This document shows, in pieces, positions 53,887-62,299 of a DNA stretch of 64,000 nucleotides (position 1 is the stretch's first letter; every line of letters begins with the position of its first letter). Source of the DNA: an uncultured Eggerthellaceae bacterium (GTDB lineage Bacteria > Actinomycetota > Coriobacteriia > Coriobacteriales > Eggerthellaceae); NCBI GenBank assembly GCA_949840905.1, contig CATKXW010000007.1, positions 1 to 64,000 on the forward strand, given 5' to 3'. The position numbers were made by a program, and so were the translations under genes. The notes beneath the pieces are model-generated. The model searched no databases and was not told the DNA's origin. It was given only the letters and a program-made list of their open reading frames with translations.

Positions 53887-54993
53887 CTACAGACGCTCCA
53901 CGATCAGATCGCCCATCGCTGCGGTGCCGACCACCTTGTCATCGGGCGTATCGGTGCTGCGGATGTCACCGGTGCGCCACCCTTCATCGAGGGTCGCCAC
54001 GATGGCGCGACGGATGTCGTCGGCTGCCTCGCCCATGTCGAAGCTATAGCGCAGCATCATCTCCACCGACATGATCTGTGCGAGCGGGTTGGCGATGCCG
54101 CGACCGGCGATATCGGGGGCGCTGCCGTGGCTCGGCTCGTAGAGGGCAGTGCCATCGCCCAAGCTCGCGCTGGCCAGCATGCCGAGAGATCCTGTGATCT
54201 GGGCTGCCTCGTCAGAGAGGATGTCGCCGAACATGTTCTCGGTCACCATGACGTCGAAATCTGCCGGACGGTCGATCAGCTGCATGGCAGTGTTGTCCAC
54301 CAACAGATCCTCCAGCTCCACGTCCGCGTATTCCGCATCGTGGATGCGATGGACGATCTCGCGCCACAAACGGCTCGTCTCCAACACGTTGGCTTTGTCC
54401 ACGCTGGTCACCTTGGAACGTCGCTTGCGCGCGATCTCGAAGGCTTGGCGAGCGATGCGCTCGATCTCGTATTCGCTGTATTCGAGGGTGTCATAGGCGC
54501 GCTGACCCTTCGCACCGCCCGTGCCCGCGCCCTCCTCGTCGTAGAAGCGCTCGCGCATGCCGAAATACAGGCCACCGGTCAGCTCGCGTACGATCATCAG
54601 GTCGACCCCGTCGATGACCTCCGGCTTCAGCGTGGAAGCGTCGGCCAAAGCGTTGAAGATCTGCACCGGGCGCAAGTTCGTGTACAGGCCCAAGCCCTTG
54701 CGGATGCCGAGGAGGCCTTGCTCGGGCCGAGGCTTCTCCGGATCGGTGGTGTCCCACTTCGGGCCGCCCACCGCCGCCAAGAGCACCGCATCGCACGCCT
54801 TCGCGGTCTCCAAGGTCTCCTCGGGAAGCGCCATGCCGCACGCGTCGATGGCCGCCCCGCCGATGAGCGCGGTCTCGTATTCGAAGCTCACATCGTATCT
54901 CGCGCCCACCGCGTCGAGCACCTTCGTCCCCTCTGCGATGATCTCCGGCCCGATGCCGTCACCGGGCAGCAAACATATCTTGTAAGTGGTCAT
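53887..54993 (-). CDS. leuB: 3-isopropylmalate dehydrogenase
   Basis: A 368-residue NAD-dependent enzyme that oxidises and decarboxylates 3-isopropylmalate, the third step of leucine synthesis. It has LLPGDGIGPEI, VLLAAVGGPKWD, LRPVQIFNALADAS and the metal site NMFGDILSDEAAQITGSLGML. Start ATG at 54993. It is followed by hisS after two bases. Confidence 0.97.
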   Translation of the reverse strand: MTTYKICLLPGDGIGPEIIAEGTKVLDAVGARYDVSFEYETALIGGAAIDACGMALPEETLETAKACDAVLLAAVGGPKWDTTDPEKPRPEQGLLGIRKGLGLYTNLRPVQIFNALADASTLKPEVIDGVDLMIVRELTGGLYFGMRERFYDEEGAGTGGAKGQRAYDTLEYSEYEIERIARQAFEIARKRRSKVTSVDKANVLETSRLWREIVHRIHDAEYADVELEDLLVDNTAMQLIDRPADFDVMVTENMFGDILSDEAAQITGSLGMLASASLGDGTALYEPSHGSAPDIAGRGIANPLAQIMSVEMMLRYSFDMGEAADDIRRAIVATLDEGWRTGDIRSTDTPDDKVVGTAAMGDLIVERL

Positions 54994-55005
54994 GGTCGCC
55001 TTCCC

Positions 55006-55500
55006 CTATTTCGCGAGCTTTTTCTTCCAGCGGTTCACAAGACCGCCCTCTTCGATGATCTCGGCGATGAACGGCGGGAACGGTTGGGCTTGGAACGTGG
55101 TGCCGGTGGTCACGTCAGTGATGGTGCCGGTGTCGGTGTCCACGCTGACCGTATCGCCCGCAGCCACCGCGTCCACCGCTTCGGGACATTCGAGGATGGC
55201 CAGGCCGGTGTTGATGGAGTTGCGGTAGAAGATGCGGGCGAAGCTCTTGGCGATGACCGCGTCCACCCCGGCCGCCTTGATGGCGATGGGCGCATGCTCG
55301 CGCGACGATCCGCAGCCGAAGTTCTCCTCTGCCACGATGATGTCACCGGGCCGCACCTTCTCCACGAAGGTGACATCGAGGTCTTCCATGCAGTGCTTCG
55401 CCAGCTCTGCCGGGTCGGAGGTGTTCAGATACCGCGCAGGGATGATGACGTCGGTGTCGACGTCGCGCCCGTAGCGGAAAGCTCTTCCTTCGTATCTCAT
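55006..55500 (-). CDS. leuD: 3-isopropylmalate dehydratase small subunit
   Basis: A 164-residue swivelling subunit of isopropylmalate isomerase with RDVDTDVIIPARYLNT and NFGCGSSREHAPIAIKAAG. The length is that of the short, archaeal-like LeuD. It lies between leuC and leuB. Confidence 0.97.
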   Translation of the reverse strand: MRYEGRAFRYGRDVDTDVIIPARYLNTSDPAELAKHCMEDLDVTFVEKVRPGDIIVAEENFGCGSSREHAPIAIKAAGVDAVIAKSFARIFYRNSINTGLAILECPEAVDAVAAGDTVSVDTDTGTITDVTTGTTFQAQPFPPFIAEIIEEGGLVNRWKKKLAK

Positions 55501-55513
55501 GGTCTGGTGCTCC

Positions 55514-56779
55514 TTACGCGATGTCTTCGGGCAGGCCGATATGACCGAGCACGGCGCTGGCGGCAGCTACGGCCGGGCTGGACAGGTACACCTCGGAGGT
55601 GGGATCGCCCATACGCCCCACGAAGTTTCGGTTCGTGGTGGCGATGGCACGCTCCCCTGCCGCCAGGATGCCCATGTATCCGCCCAAGCACGGCCCGCAG
55701 GTCGGCGTGGACACGGCGCAGTTCGCCTCGAGGAATACGTCCATGAGGCCCTCGGCGATGCAGCGACGATACACCTCTTGGGTAGCGGGGATCACGATGC
55801 AGCGCACGTCCGGATGCACCTTGCGACCGCGCAGCACCTCGGCCGCTTGGCGCATGTCGTCGAAGCGCCCGTTGGTGCAGCTGCCGATGACCGCCTGGTC
55901 GATGCGCACATCGCGCGCCTCGGCTACCGGACGGGTGTTGGAAGGCAGATGGGGGAAGGCCACCGTGGGCACGATATCGGCCGCGTCGACGGCGATCACC
56001 TCCGCGAAGACGGCATCCTCATCGGAATAGTAGGCGGTGTAGGGGCGCTCGGTGCGACCGTCCATGTAGGCGCGGGTCACATCATCCACCGGGATGAGAC
56101 CAGCCTTGCCGCCCGCCTCGATGGCCATGTTCGATATGGAGAGGCGCTCGTCCATGGGAAGGCTCTCGATGGCGCTGCCGGTGAACTCCATGGCCTTGTA
56201 CAGCGCCCCGTCCACGCCGATCTTACCGATGATGTGCAAGATGATGTCCTTGCCGGTGACGCTCGGAGCCAACTGACCGTCCACCACGAACTTGATGGTC
56301 TCGGGCACCTTGAACCAAGCCTTGCCCGTGGCCATGCCCACGCCCGCATCAGTGGACCCCACACCGGTGGAGAACGCGCCAAGGGCACCGTAGGTGCAGG
56401 TATGACTGTCGGCGCCGATGATCAGGTCGCCTGCGCCCACCACGCCCTGCTCGGGAAGGAGCGCATGTTCCACGCCCATGCAGCCCACCTCGTAATAGTG
56501 GGTGATGCCCTGCTCGCGAGCGAAATCGCGCACGATCTTGGCCTGCTCGGCGCTCTTGATGTCCTTGTTGGGAACATAATGGTCGGGCACCAGGATGACG
56601 CGCTCGGGGTCGAACACCGCGTCGGTCACCTCGCGCACCGTCTTGATGGCGATGGGCGCCGTCACATCGTTGGCCAGCACCAGATCCAGATCGCACTCGA
56701 TCAGCTGCCCTGGGCTCACCTCTTCGAGCCCGGCATGGGCCGCCAGGATCTTCTCCGCCATGGTCATAGGACGCGGCAT
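55514..56779 (-). CDS. leuC: 3-isopropylmalate dehydratase large subunit
   Basis: A 421-residue aconitase-fold subunit. [4Fe-4S] ligands are visible in [11 protein letters not shown] and the pair [10 protein letters not shown], and [21 protein letters not shown] lies in the substrate region. With LeuD it isomerises 2-isopropylmalate to 3-isopropylmalate. The length is that of the shorter LeuC class. ATG at 56779 follows AGGAGAGG. The leuA gene is not in the window. Confidence 0.97.
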   Translation of the reverse strand: MPRPMTMAEKILAAHAGLEEVSPGQLIECDLDLVLANDVTAPIAIKTVREVTDAVFDPERVILVPDHYVPNKDIKSAEQAKIVRDFAREQGITHYYEVGCMGVEHALLPEQGVVGAGDLIIGADSHTCTYGALGAFSTGVGSTDAGVGMATGKAWFKVPETIKFVVDGQLAPSVTGKDIILHIIGKIGVDGALYKAMEFTGSAIESLPMDERLSISNMAIEAGGKAGLIPVDDVTRAYMDGRTERPYTAYYSDEDAVFAEVIAVDAADIVPTVAFPHLPSNTRPVAEARDVRIDQAVIGSCTNGRFDDMRQAAEVLRGRKVHPDVRCIVIPATQEVYRRCIAEGLMDVFLEANCAVSTPTCGPCLGGYMGILAAGERAIATTNRNFVGRMGDPTSEVYLSSPAVAAASAVLGHIGLPEDIA

Positions 56780-56845
56780 CTACCTCTCCTTCCTCGCCTG
56801 CTCCGCTGAAACGCAATGCGCACATATCATAGGTAGGGAATCCGA

Positions 56846-56883
56846 GCAGGCCACGACCTGCCCACGAAGACAGTATTGTATCA
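56846..56883 (-). promoter_or_regulatory. Promoter and leader hairpin of leuC
   Basis: An extended -10 TGATACAAT lies at 56875-56883 on the minus strand. Downstream is a hairpin GCAGG-TCGTGG-CCTGC (56846-56861), without a T-tract. I saw no run of Leu codons or T-box that would show leucine control. Confidence 0.45.
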
Positions 56884-56970
56884 CTGCGCCTGAGAAGAAG
56901 AGCACCATGGACGCGAGAAGGCCGCAACGAAACGACCTTCTCCATGCCCTTGTTGTCCGAGCTCCCTCTC

Positions 56971-58614
56971 TCAGCCTCTCGCTACCCGAGCGGGATACCA
57001 TCTCTGGAACCATGCGGTGAAGATGCCCATGGGAAGGAGCAGGACAGCGTTGATGGCACCGACCCACCCCTGCACGCCACTATCGAGGATGAGATAGGTC
57101 CAGAGGGGCGTGAGAAGATAGAGAACGCCCCAGACCGCCGTCAAGATCCGGTTGGTCTTGACGAACAAGGGATTGGCCAGGGCCTTTTCGCCGCCGTGCT
57201 CGTTCATGGAGTAGTTGGCCGTAAGAGGGACGGCTCCGAAGCACGTCGCGGTCCACATGATCCCGAAGCACAGATAGGACAGCGGGATGACGATCCGCAG
57301 AGGGGCACCGAGGAGCATCGCCATGGCGAAGGCCGCCACCAGCGCGCCCGTGAGCACGTCATAGACCGTCTTTCGCCTCCGATAGAACACGAGCGGCACC
57401 AGAGCGCATGCCGCCAAGCTTGCCAAGCTGCCCCAGAACGGATCGACCGGCAACAGCGACCAGAGCACGATCCAGGGGGTCAGCAGAACAGCGAAGCTCG
57501 TCCGCCCCTGCGAAGAGGCGCTATCGCCCCCAACAGGCTCGGCGTCGGCGCTCGTGCGCGCAGCGATATCGTCGATGGCCTTGAAATGGGAGTCCCAGTG
57601 CATCAAGAGGTCGAAATCACCGCTCACGCGGTAGCGATGCTCTATGAGCGCTTCGCTGCCGCTGATATCCCCTTGAGCGATGGCCCGCCACACCGACAGC
57701 GGCGTCTCGATCCTCGTCGTGGCCTCGGCGAGCCCATCGGTGCGCACCTCGCATCCCGTCCGTCTCAAGACGAGCTGATAGGTCTCATCGACATCGGTAT
57801 AGGCCATCTCCACCACCAGGTCATGACCGGACCAGCTCCCCTCGTCGTAGAGCGCCGCCATCCCCCTGGTGAACACCAGCGCCTCTGATTCGCGCTCGCC
57901 CGTCTCCCTGTTCACTCCCCAGCTGCTATCCGCCCACCTCTCGAACACCTCGCGCGGAAAGAGCAGCTGATCGAGCATCTCGCGGGTCGCAGGGCGGATG
58001 GCCCCTTCGACGTATTCCTCGCCCGCTCGACGCACCCAGCCCAAGTATTCGTCCGTCCGCTTCTTCACCTCGGGAACACCGAACAGCTCGCCTTGGCCGC
58101 AGAACAGCGCGGTATAACCGTCCCTGCCGCACAGGCGGTCGAACAGGCTGCGCACGCTCTCGTAGTTCCCCTCAGCGCGGTAGAACCCACAGGTCGATAT
58201 GACCACCGTCCTCTTGCCGCTCATATCGTAGCGAGAGGGATGACCACCGCTGCCCGTCTGGCCGCCGTCGCTCTCCATGAAGGGCAGCATGAGCGGAAGC
58301 TGCCGGTCCATGAGGGTCTTCAAAGGGCCCGGCACCGAGAAGAAGTAGAGCGGGAAGCTCCAGATGGTGACATCCGCCCACAGCAAGCGCTCGAGCATCT
58401 GCGCCATATCGTCTCGCAACCAGCAAGTCCCAGGCGTCTTGCTCCAACAGGAGAAGCAGCCCGCGCACGGGCGGATGTTCAGCTCGTCGACCATGATCTC
58501 GCATTCTTCGATAGACCCATCCCCCTCTTTCATCCCTTCTATGAAAGATCTGGTCAGCTGATAGGTATTGCTCTTCTTGCCCTTCGGGCTCCCGTTGATG
58601 GTCAGAACCCTCAT
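56971..58614 (-). CDS. Flavodoxin-fold oxidoreductase fused to an SCP2-like domain and membrane region
   Basis: A 547-residue, three-part protein. Residues ~1-225 are an FMN-dependent NAD(P)H oxidoreductase (VLTINGSPKGKKSNTYQ; Cys set CAGCFSCWSKTPGTC; SFPLYFFSVPGPLKTLMDR). Residues ~235-345 resemble an SCP2 sterol-carrier domain (TPLSVWRAIAQGDISGSEAL). The last ~190 residues hold five to six membrane segments. The order suggests a flavoprotein acting on a lipid-like or quinone-like substrate at the membrane, which is inference. The ATG at 58614 overlaps the PadR stop as ATGA, so it is the PadR target gene in all likelihood. Confidence 0.75.
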   Translation of the reverse strand: MRVLTINGSPKGKKSNTYQLTRSFIEGMKEGDGSIEECEIMVDELNIRPCAGCFSCWSKTPGTCWLRDDMAQMLERLLWADVTIWSFPLYFFSVPGPLKTLMDRQLPLMLPFMESDGGQTGSGGHPSRYDMSGKRTVVISTCGFYRAEGNYESVRSLFDRLCGRDGYTALFCGQGELFGVPEVKKRTDEYLGWVRRAGEEYVEGAIRPATREMLDQLLFPREVFERWADSSWGVNRETGERESEALVFTRGMAALYDEGSWSGHDLVVEMAYTDVDETYQLVLRRTGCEVRTDGLAEATTRIETPLSVWRAIAQGDISGSEALIEHRYRVSGDFDLLMHWDSHFKAIDDIAARTSADAEPVGGDSASSQGRTSFAVLLTPWIVLWSLLPVDPFWGSLASLAACALVPLVFYRRRKTVYDVLTGALVAAFAMAMLLGAPLRIVIPLSYLCFGIMWTATCFGAVPLTANYSMNEHGGEKALANPLFVKTNRILTAVWGVLYLLTPLWTYLILDSGVQGWVGAINAVLLLPMGIFTAWFQRWYPARVARG

Positions 58615-59153
58615 CGATGCCCTCCTAGTCCTTCGATGCAATCCTCGGCCCATTCGATCTCGGCACGGGCCATCCGGTATCCATAGTCCAACGTCATGGC
58701 CCAGTAGCGAGCCTTGGCCGGGTCGTCCAGCAAAGCCTCGTATACCTCGATGGCCTCCTTCGCACCGTCGAGGCTCTCAAGGAAGCTCCGGCGCTCCTCG
58801 ATGCAGCGCAGAAAGAACGCCTCGGCTTCGTCATCAGCGAGCTCTCCCAAGAAGAACGCCCTCATCAGAAGGTCGTTTCGCACCCGAGGAGGATCGCTCT
58901 TTCGCAGAAGCCATTCGACCAGCTCCTGACGACCCTGCTCGGTGATGGCGTACACGTTCTTATCGGGCTTGCCCTCTTGGACCACGATGGTCTTCGTTGC
59001 CCAACCTTTCGATTCGAGAGCCTGCAATTCACGATAGATCTGACTGGTCTGCGCGCTCCAGAAGAAATCGAGCGAATCGCGGAAGACGAGCATGATCTCG
59101 TATCCCGTGGTGGGACCATAGTTCAAAAGACCGAGGATGCCATGCTTCAACAT
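58611..59153 (-). CDS. PadR family transcriptional regulator
   Basis: A 180-residue regulator with a winged helix (LKHGILGLLNYGPTTGYEIM, SQIYRELQALESKGW, VYAITEQGRQELVEWL) and a helical C-terminal dimerisation region, as in PadR-like proteins. ATG at 59153 follows AAGGAGG with ideal spacing; a Met at 59171 is weaker. It is translationally coupled to the oxidoreductase fusion and probably controls it and itself via the palindrome at 59249-59270. Confidence 0.9.
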   Translation of the reverse strand: MLKHGILGLLNYGPTTGYEIMLVFRDSLDFFWSAQTSQIYRELQALESKGWATKTIVVQEGKPDKNVYAITEQGRQELVEWLLRKSDPPRVRNDLLMRAFFLGELADDEAEAFFLRCIEERRSFLESLDGAKEAIEVYEALLDDPAKARYWAMTLDYGYRMARAEIEWAEDCIEGLGGHR

Positions 59154-59248
59154 CGAAGCCTCCTTCTTCATTCCATCCTCTCTCCCTCGAAACAGCCCCT
59201 CCCGCACCGGGCAGCGAGCCATCCAAGGTCCTCTTCATCATAGCAGCC

Positions 59249-59270
59249 TATATTCCATTTGTAGAATATA
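59249..59270 (-). promoter_or_regulatory. Palindromic operator before padR
   Basis: TATATTC and GAATATA form a perfect 7-bp inverted repeat with an 8-base spacer, about 95 bases upstream of the regulator's ATG. It also supplies -10-like AT-rich boxes. PadR proteins often bind such palindromes next to their own gene. Confidence 0.6.
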
Positions 59271-59332
59271 TAGACAAAAACCCATGACCTCCGTTGGCTA
59301 CCTCGAACATCCGCTGATCCCCTTGATAGCGA

Positions 59333-59360
59333 AGAGCCGCCCCTGACCAGGAGCGGCTCT
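59333..59360. terminator. Possible terminator of the L,D-transpeptidase gene
   Basis: AGAGCCGC/GCGGCTCT, an 8-bp perfect stem with a 12-base loop. There is no T-tract on either side, so Rho-independent function is doubtful. It lies ~90 bases past the transpeptidase stop. Confidence 0.4.
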
Positions 59361-59384
59361 CATCAACAGATCGATCGACAACGC

Positions 59385-59408
59385 CCTCCGGGAAGGCCTC
59401 CGGGAAGG
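59385..59408. repeat. 12-bp perfect tandem duplication
   Basis: CCTCCGGGAAGG occurs twice in succession between the transpeptidase stop and the possible terminator. Confidence 0.8.
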
Positions 59409-59452
59409 ATGCGGTCGGCTCTTGTCCTAAACGGCCATAAGGATGGCTCCGA

Positions 59453-61120
59453 TCACCAGTGCACCACCACCACATCTCCGACGCGGATGATGCCGTAGAG
59501 CTCTGCAGCGGCATCCAGGGAGATGTTCACGCAGCCATGGGAGCCATAGCCCTCGGCATAGCGCGAGCCACCGAAGGAGGACTGCCAGGTAGCATCGTGC
59601 AGCCCGATGGAGTTGCCGATGAAGGGCATCCAGTAGGCCACCTCGGTCTCGTATTCGGGCTTGCCCGTCGCCGGGTCGCGCTGGCCGATCAGAAGAGACG
59701 GAGATGCTTTGCCGCCGGTGACGCGATACACCCCTTGAGGCGTGGCGTGGGAGCCGGGAGAGCCCGTGACCACAGCGGTCTCCCACACGCAGGCACCGCT
59801 CTCATCGTAGAAGTAGGCATGCTGCTCCGACAGGTCTATATCGCAATAGCGCGGACCCCAATCGCGGCCGCCCACGGTGCCCACCATATCGGCCTTCTGC
59901 TGCACGGGCACCTCGATCGGCTCGCTAGACCCGTTAGCGAAGGCTTCCTTCACCTTCTCTATCAGGGCCGCACCGTCATAGGACCAGCCATAGCTGCCGC
60001 CGCTCACCGTCACCTGCTTGCCGTCCTCCCGCGTATAGGAGCGCTGCGCCCCCACGGTGCTATGGGCTTTCAAGAACTCGTCGAGGGAGTTGCTCAACGC
60101 CTCTTCGTTGATGGAGACCTCCGCCTCCGGCGACACGCTGATCCACTCGGCAAGGGTCACCCCTTTCAGCACGGTGCCCTCTTCGCCGTTTATCATGAGC
60201 GGTATGTTCACTTTCAACAGCGAGTTCGCCTTCTGCTGGGCCGCGATGAGCCGTTCGTCGTCGCTGAGGATCTGCGGTCTCACCAACACGTCATCACCGA
60301 TGTTGACCACCGGATCGAACCGCATGACCCCTTCAGCGATATCCTCGATGACCATGTCGGCGTCGACCACCGTACCAAGGGTCTCCTCGACGATGTCGAA
60401 GCTATCGCGCATAGGATCGTAGGCGATGTTGGCGTTTTTGGGCTGCACCGCCGAAGCGTTGATCTTCTCTACCTCTGGCAGCACCACATCTTCCAGGTCG
60501 CTCGACCCGTAGGTGGCGACGAGGGCCTCGGTCTCGTCATGGGCCTCGAAGGCCTCGAAGGGCCACGCCCACGGGTTCATGTTGAGCAGCATCGAGCGAG
60601 CGATGCCCTTGCTGTCCATATCGAGCGCCAGGTCCTGCGCCGTCAGGTCGAGCCGCACGTTCTGACCGCGCACCTGCACCGTGTAATCGGCCAGCGCCTC
60701 GTCCATCATGGTGCGCACCTCATCGGGCGTCTTCCATGATATGTTCATGGTGCCCGCCGTGGTGTTCGGATAGAACCGCCCGGTGAAGACGAACACGCCC
60801 GCAAGATAGGCGACGAGCAGCACCGCGACGATGATGCCGAACACGAGCAGCGGCACCTTCGCAGAAGAGCCGGCCTCCTCAGCGACCGCCTCATAGGAGA
60901 ACGCCTCGCGCGGATCGAAGCTCACCTTCAACGGAGGCTCCGGGTCGGGCTGCACCTGAGCTGGCGCAGTCTGCGCGGACACGGGCGCAGGCTGCTCGCC
61001 ATCTCCCACCGGCCGCGCATGCTTGCCCGCCGGATGCTTCGCGGCGCGCTTGCGGGCGCGCTTCTGCTTCCGCGTGAGCTTCTCGGATGATCCGTCGTTA
61101 TGTTCTGTCTGGTTTTCCAT
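59453..61120 (-). CDS. Membrane-anchored L,D-transpeptidase with peptidoglycan-binding domain
   Basis: A 555-residue cell-wall enzyme. The cytoplasmic N-terminus is basic (LTRKQKRARKRAAKH), with one membrane segment at ~90-112 (type II topology). The extracellular part has a PG-binding-4-like middle (about 120-430), then a YkuD catalytic domain with His and Cys in SHGCVNISLDAA. Such enzymes form 3-3 peptide cross-links or attach proteins to peptidoglycan. No ribosome site precedes ATG at 61120, and TACAAT at 61132-61137 would start the RNA close to the ATG, suggesting a nearly leaderless mRNA. Confidence 0.92.
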   Translation of the reverse strand: MENQTEHNDGSSEKLTRKQKRARKRAAKHPAGKHARPVGDGEQPAPVSAQTAPAQVQPDPEPPLKVSFDPREAFSYEAVAEEAGSSAKVPLLVFGIIVAVLLVAYLAGVFVFTGRFYPNTTAGTMNISWKTPDEVRTMMDEALADYTVQVRGQNVRLDLTAQDLALDMDSKGIARSMLLNMNPWAWPFEAFEAHDETEALVATYGSSDLEDVVLPEVEKINASAVQPKNANIAYDPMRDSFDIVEETLGTVVDADMVIEDIAEGVMRFDPVVNIGDDVLVRPQILSDDERLIAAQQKANSLLKVNIPLMINGEEGTVLKGVTLAEWISVSPEAEVSINEEALSNSLDEFLKAHSTVGAQRSYTREDGKQVTVSGGSYGWSYDGAALIEKVKEAFANGSSEPIEVPVQQKADMVGTVGGRDWGPRYCDIDLSEQHAYFYDESGACVWETAVVTGSPGSHATPQGVYRVTGGKASPSLLIGQRDPATGKPEYETEVAYWMPFIGNSIGLHDATWQSSFGGSRYAEGYGSHGCVNISLDAAAELYGIIRVGDVVVVHW

Positions 61121-61131
61121 CGGTGCTCGCT

Positions 61132-61137
61132 ATTGTA
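61132..61137 (-). promoter_or_regulatory. Promoter -10 of the L,D-transpeptidase gene
   Basis: TACAAT on the minus strand, 11 bases before the ATG. A start about seven bases on would leave only a few untranslated bases. The -35 is unclear. Confidence 0.4.
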
Positions 61138-61197
61138 GAGGATGCAAGGGCCTCATCGGCGGTCGAACGCAAGCTGTCCAGCGATTCTGCATGATCG

Positions 61198-61890
61198 CTA
61201 CTGGGCGCCGTATCGCTGATAATAGGCGGCCAGAGCAGCTTTGCGCTCCTCGTCGATGACCACGCGCGTCTCCCCGCAAGGCAGCACCACCGCGCGGCCG
61301 TCGAGGCACTCGATCACCTCGTCCATGGTCACGATGGCCGCCGTGGGGAACCCGTAGCGCTCGCTCACTTCGTCAAGGGCGCACATCCGCCCTCCCAGGC
61401 CCACCTCCATTCGATCGAGCGACACCATGAGCCCCACCACTTCCACATCGGCCTGGGCCTTCAAGATGGGATAGGTCTCCTCGATGGACTTGCCAGAGGT
61501 GGTCACGTCCTCCACCATGATGACGCGATCGCCATCGTGGAGCTCAGCGCCCAGCAAGATGCCAGTATCACCATGGTCCTTCGCCTCCTTGCGATTACTG
61601 CAATAGCGGGCCTCTTTGCCGTAGAGCTCCTGCAGCGCGCAGGTGGTGATGACCGATAAGGGAATGCCCTTGTAAGCAGGCCCGAACACCACGTCGAAGT
61701 CGAGCCCGAAGCGCTCGTTGATGGCCTGAGCGTAATAGACGCCGAGACGATGGAGCTGCTCGCCGGTGACATAGGCGCCCGCGTTCATGAAGAAGGGGGA
61801 CTTCCGACCGCTCTTGAGCGTGAAGTCACCGAACTTCAGCACGTCGCTCTCCACCATGAACTCGATGAACTCTCGCTTGTAGGCTTCCAT
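61198..61890 (-). CDS. pyrE: Orotate phosphoribosyltransferase
   Basis: A 230-residue enzyme that makes OMP from orotate and PRPP in pyrimidine synthesis. It has DFTLKSGRKSPFFMNAGAY, VFGPAYKGIPLSV and the PRPP loop VIMVEDVTTSGKSIEE. ATG at 61890 follows GGGAAGGG. It stands alone here, divergent from the plus-strand genes at 62018. Confidence 0.95.
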   Translation of the reverse strand: MEAYKREFIEFMVESDVLKFGDFTLKSGRKSPFFMNAGAYVTGEQLHRLGVYYAQAINERFGLDFDVVFGPAYKGIPLSVITTCALQELYGKEARYCSNRKEAKDHGDTGILLGAELHDGDRVIMVEDVTTSGKSIEETYPILKAQADVEVVGLMVSLDRMEVGLGGRMCALDEVSERYGFPTAAIVTMDEVIECLDGRAVVLPCGETRVVIDEERKAALAAYYQRYGAQ

Positions 61891-62001
61891 CGGACACCCT
61901 TCCCTCTCACATGACAGTTGCAAGCGATTCTATCATCTTTGCAGGAAGAGAACAGCACGGAAACACGTGGTCGCAGCGGCTGTAGTACGGGTCGTCGACC
62001 G

Positions 62002-62010
62002 TGGTAAGAT
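62002..62010 (+). promoter_or_regulatory. Promoter for the 92-residue protein and M42 peptidase
   Basis: Extended -10, TGGTAAGAT, with TAAGAT eight bases before the ATG at 62018. No -35 stands out. Confidence 0.45.
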
Positions 62011-62017
62011 AGCAGCC

Positions 62018-62296
62018 ATGACACTGTTCGTCGCACATTACACCTCCCCTAACGCCTCGGTCGCCCGAGGGGTGGGGTCGTTCGAGTTCGAGAGCGGTGC
62101 CCGCATGGGCTCTAAGGCTCTCGCCCACGACGCGCGGCTAGCGATGCTGGGCCTGTTCGGCAGCGACGCCGTTTCGTGGACCATCGACTCCATCGAGCGC
62201 AAGCGCGCCCGCGCCGAACAAGCGAACGGCCAGATGGAGCTCGACTTCCGCGATGCCCCCAAGCGCTCGCGCCGCAAGACCGTAGAAAGGCACTGA
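62018..62296 (+). CDS. Uncharacterised 92-residue protein
   Basis: It starts MTLFVAHYTSPNASVARGVG and ends in a basic tail RDAPKRSRRKTVERH. I do not recognise it. TGGTAAGAT (62002-62010) is an extended -10 that would start the RNA at or next to the ATG, and there is no ribosome site, so it may be translated leaderless. Its stop is three bases before the M42 peptidase ATG, so they form one operon. Confidence 0.65.
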   Translation: MTLFVAHYTSPNASVARGVGSFEFESGARMGSKALAHDARLAMLGLFGSDAVSWTIDSIERKRARAEQANGQMELDFRDAPKRSRRKTVERH

Positions 62297-62299
62297 CCA

